Source of the DNA: Bacteroidota bacterium
GTDB lineage: Bacteria; Bacteroidota; Bacteroidia; Bacteroidales; Prolixibacteraceae
Reading direction: 5' to 3'
DNA length: 16,336 nt
Assembly: GCA_030632865.1 (NCBI GenBank)
Contig: DAOVTY010000037.1
Location: forward strand, 1-16,336
Position 1 is the first letter of the stretch; each line of letters opens with the position of its first letter. Positions 14,003 through 16,336 of this stretch are shown here, in pieces. A program made the translations under genes and the position numbers. Below the pieces are notes generated by a model. The model saw only the letters and a list, made by a program, of their open reading frames with translations. It searched no databases and was not told the origin of the DNA.

Positions 14003-15367
14003 TTATCGTTCCTGTTTAAGTTTTGCAAAATACACTTTCGCTGCCTTACGAACATGTGGCGAAAGTAGAATTGTTGTAATTACCGTTGGAAATGCCATTA
14101 ATGCAAAAGAAATGTCGATTAGCCCGATAATTACATGCAAATTAGATACGGCACCAATAATAATAACAACTACAAAAATATAATTATAAAGGTGCTGATA
14201 TTTTGCTCCTGCAACAAAACCCAAACATTTTACTCCGTAGTATGGAAATGCAAAAAGCGTTGACATGGCAAAAAATGTAACACAAATTGTTAATATATAC
14301 TTTCCATAAACAGGTATTGCAGACTCGAATGCATTGGCAGTAAGAGTAACTCCATCTGCCGAACTATCAATCCAAGTGTTTGTAATAATAATTGCTAACG
14401 CTGTCATAGTACAAACAATAATTGTATCTATTATAGGACCCAGCATTGCGACTAAACCTTCTCTTATTGGCTCATTAGTTTTGGCTGCTCCGTGTGCCAT
14501 TGGCGCAGTACCCAGTCCGGCTTCGTTCGAAAATGCCGCCCGTCTGACACCAACAATTATAATTGCTCCCAACGAGCCTCCTAAAACGGCATCGCCAGTA
14601 AAAGCATCGCGTAAAATTGTTTGAAAGGCAGGAATAATTTGAGATGAATTTGAAAAAATAATATATAAAACTGTAATTGAATATACCACTACCATTAAAG
14701 GAACTACACGTCCGGTAACACTCCCAATTCGTTTTATTCCGCCGATAATTACAAATCCAACTATTATGGAAATTATGATTCCGATAATTAGATTAGTTTG
14801 AAATGATGCTTCAATATTGTTGGGCACCAGAACAACATCGCGAATCATTTGTGTAAGTTGATTTGCTTGGAAAAGTGGCGAAACGCCAATCATTCCTACA
14901 ATAGAAAAAAATATTGCAACAGGTTTCCAGTTTTTCCCCAAACCTTCTGTTATATAATACATTGGGCCTCCTTGAATTTCTCCGGCAGAATCTTTTCCTC
15001 GGAACATTACTGCTAGCGAACATGTGAAAAATTTAGTGCTAACACCGAGTAAAGCTGAAACCCACATCCAAAAAATAGCACCCGGTCCACCCATTGTAAT
15101 TGCCACTGCAACGCCACTCACATTTCCCATTCCAACTGTTCCGGCAAGTGCAGTTGAAAGTGCTTGATAATGCCGCAACTGCCCAGGTTCGTCTGGGTTA
15201 TCGTATTTTCCAGTTAATATTTGTATTGCGTGACCAATATAACGCAACGGAGCAAGTCTCGAATAAATAAGAAAGTATAAACCACCGCCAAGAAGTAGAA
15301 TTAAAACTGGGGCTCCCCAAATTCCATCGGATATTTTTATGATTAGTTGTCCAATATTTTCAACCAT
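14003..15367 (-). CDS. Alanine/glycine:cation symporter (AGCS family)
   Basis: The 454-residue inner-membrane protein is a sodium- or proton-coupled amino-acid importer (alanine or glycine) of the AGCS family, about 10-11 helices. Family signatures: GTVGMGNVSG (76-85), GGPGAIFWMW (93-102, the sodium:alanine symporter signature), QGGPMYYI (132-139), and FSNEAGLGTAPMAHGAA near residue 280. Length and motif order are complete. The substrate cannot be told from sequence. No amino-acid biosynthesis or catabolism gene is adjacent. A near-consensus minus-strand promoter (TATTTTTTG, one base too long) occurs about 35 bases before the start; I do not annotate it separately. Confidence 0.95.
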   Translation of the reverse strand: MVENIGQLIIKISDGIWGAPVLILLLGGGLYFLIYSRLAPLRYIGHAIQILTGKYDNPDEPGQLRHYQALSTALAGTVGMGNVSGVAVAITMGGPGAIFWMWVSALLGVSTKFFTCSLAVMFRGKDSAGEIQGGPMYYITEGLGKNWKPVAIFFSIVGMIGVSPLFQANQLTQMIRDVVLVPNNIEASFQTNLIIGIIISIIVGFVIIGGIKRIGSVTGRVVPLMVVVYSITVLYIIFSNSSQIIPAFQTILRDAFTGDAVLGGSLGAIIIVGVRRAAFSNEAGLGTAPMAHGAAKTNEPIREGLVAMLGPIIDTIIVCTMTALAIIITNTWIDSSADGVTLTANAFESAIPVYGKYILTICVTFFAMSTLFAFPYYGVKCLGFVAGAKYQHLYNYIFVVVIIIGAVSNLHVIIGLIDISFALMAFPTVITTILLSPHVRKAAKVYFAKLKQER

Positions 15368-15476
15368 TCAATAAAGAAAATATAATTCGGCTGAATAAAC
15401 AAAAAATAAAATGTAAAGCAGACGTAACATTATTAACGAAGTAAATTGAATTTTATAAATAGAACATTAAAGTTTA

Positions 15477-15494
15477 TAAATATGGGCATATTTA
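15477..15494. repeat. 8+2+8 inverted repeat upstream of the symporter gene
   Basis: The arms TAAATATG and CATATTTA are perfect complements around GG, about 110 bases before the symporter start. It is a candidate operator for a dimeric regulator. Being A/T only apart from the centre, it could be chance. Confidence 0.3.
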
Positions 15495-15700
15495 GTTTAA
15501 TTGTTTATTCATTTATACGGGGTTAATATTGCAATAATTCATCGGGCTAGTTTGAAAATTAATTTAGATGAAGCATAATTTAGCAATGCTTATGCACTTT
15601 AGAAAAGTCTGTATTAGATATTTTTTATTATTAATAGTAGCTAGTTTTATTAATTGTAACTCGGTTTAATGTTGGTTATTTATCAGCAATTTTTTTGCAT

Positions 15701-15732
15701 AAAAAATGGGATGCTTTTTAGCACCCCATTTT
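15701..15732 (-). terminator. Rho-independent terminator of the right-edge gene
   Basis: Read on the minus strand, AAAATGGGGTGC pairs with GCATCCCATTTT around the loop TAAAAA, giving 12 pairs with one G-U, followed by more T. On the plus strand the same position is an A-C mismatch, so the hairpin is better formed as a minus-strand transcript. It lies 24 bases after the stop of the right-edge gene, the expected place. Confidence 0.8.
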
Positions 15733-15755
15733 ATTATTATATAGATTTTTATCTA

Positions 15756-16336
15756 TTAATCTAAAGTAAAATCAGCAGTCATATAAGGAGTAGGAAGATA
15801 TGCAGGTGAATAAGTAGCTGCTAAACCTTTTTCATCACCAGGATAATAAATATCGTAAGTAATTAGTAATGTTGGTGTATCTCCACAATTAGTCCATTTT
15901 CCGGTACCTTCAATTTCGTAATCGTATTCAGCACCATCATAAATAGTAGTACAGTACGCTTGTCTTGGAATTTCTACAATACCATTGGCAAAGAAATTCA
16001 TTGTACAAGTTCCACCAGCAATAACTGGCTCACCCCACCATGCATCTAAGAAATCCCAACCTAGGCCGGTAACGTCTAAATTAGATCCATTTAGCACAGT
16101 TGTACAACCAGACCCATACCATGCATCAGAACCTGACCATGCACCAACTAAATCGGCCGCACCATTTTCTAAAGCACAAAACTCAATACGTTTTAAGGTA
16201 TAGTTAACCTGAGTTGCTGCTGCACTAGGCGAGTTATGTTCGCCAGCATCCATGTTAGCAACAAAATTAACAGTTTCTCCAACTGGCATATTTTCTGCAA
16301 TTGTAGAAAAACTAACAGACCCAGATGTTTTTCCTG
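15756..16336 (-). CDS. C-terminal part of an uncharacterised, probably secreted or surface protein, cut by the window edge
   Basis: The minus-strand frame is open from the right edge to a TAA at 15756, giving 193 residues and a partial codon; the N-terminus is outside. The first part (up to about NYTLKRIEFC) looks like the end of an Ig-like beta domain. The rest is a separate domain beginning LVGAWSGSDAW, with later GWDFLDAWWGEP, AGGTCTMNFFANG, IEGTGKWTNCGDTPTLLITYDIY and a C-terminal ADFTLD. It is rich in Gly, Trp, Thr and acidic residues, with five cysteines and no Lys-rich stretches, typical of extracytoplasmic Bacteroidota proteins (often SusD-locus or lipoprotein partners). I do not recognise a named family. 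An ATG at 16289 is internal and should not be taken as the start. The frame has no C-terminal sorting domain. Confidence 0.75.
   Translation of the reverse strand, partial: GKTSGSVSFSTIAENMPVGETVNFVANMDAGEHNSPSAAATQVNYTLKRIEFCALENGAADLVGAWSGSDAWYGSGCTTVLNGSNLDVTGLGWDFLDAWWGEPVIAGGTCTMNFFANGIVEIPRQAYCTTIYDGAEYDYEIEGTGKWTNCGDTPTLLITYDIYYPGDEKGLAATYSPAYLPTPYMTADFTLD

Larger units (their letters stand above)
15368..15755. other. 388-base gene-free stretch between the symporter gene and the partial right-edge gene
   Basis: No open frame of useful length, RNA gene or repeat family is seen here. It contains the symporter's upstream region at its left end, an 8+2+8 inverted repeat at 15477-15494, and a minus-strand terminator at 15701-15732. 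The remainder is very AT-rich and otherwise unexplained. Confidence 0.6.

Noticed and set aside
14334..14624. Plus-strand 96-codon open frame inside the symporter gene
   Set aside because: It is antisense to a complete, well-conserved transporter gene and has no recognisable features.

Overview
The window looks like chromosome from an AT-rich member of the Bacteroidota. The evidence is the gene content: a GldF/GldG-type gliding-motility transporter next to dnaN, a surE-lpxB pair, the N-terminus of a Bacteroidota-type S9 peptidase, AT-rich leaders with few Shine-Dalgarno sequences, and a TAnnTTTG-type promoter element before surE. The genus cannot be named from this sequence. I see no insertion sequences, phage genes, CRISPR arrays, rRNA or tRNA genes.

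Layout. The left edge (1-163, minus) is the start of a secreted S9-family peptidase, divergent from a plus-strand housekeeping run. That run holds surE, a small three-helix membrane protein, lpxB (lipid A biosynthesis), a single reading frame joining GldF and GldG, dnaN (sliding clamp), and a DEDDh 3'-5' exonuclease with an extra C-terminal domain.

A tight signalling cluster follows (7424-12063, plus). It contains a six-helix membrane histidine kinase, a stand-alone receiver, a receiver fused to a HisKA_2-type histidine kinase, a receiver-LytTR regulator, and an S-adenosylmethionine-dependent methyltransferase. The methyltransferase carries the sequence hallmarks of the PhcB family, which makes 3-hydroxy fatty-acid methyl ester signals in Ralstonia. 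The set resembles the Ralstonia phcB-phcS-phcR-phcQ quorum-sensing locus: methyltransferase, membrane kinase, receiver-kinase and further regulator. This is the most interesting part of the window. The signal and the function are inferred.

After it come two small metabolic enzymes, a fumarylacetoacetate hydrolase-family protein and a 4HBT-type acyl-CoA thioesterase. A 12-codon Thr/Ile-rich reading frame ends 5 bases before the thioesterase. On the minus strand lie a YkgJ-type cysteine-cluster protein, an AGCS alanine/glycine:cation symporter, a 388-base gene-free stretch, and the C-terminal part of an uncharacterised, probably secreted protein with a clear minus-strand terminator after it.
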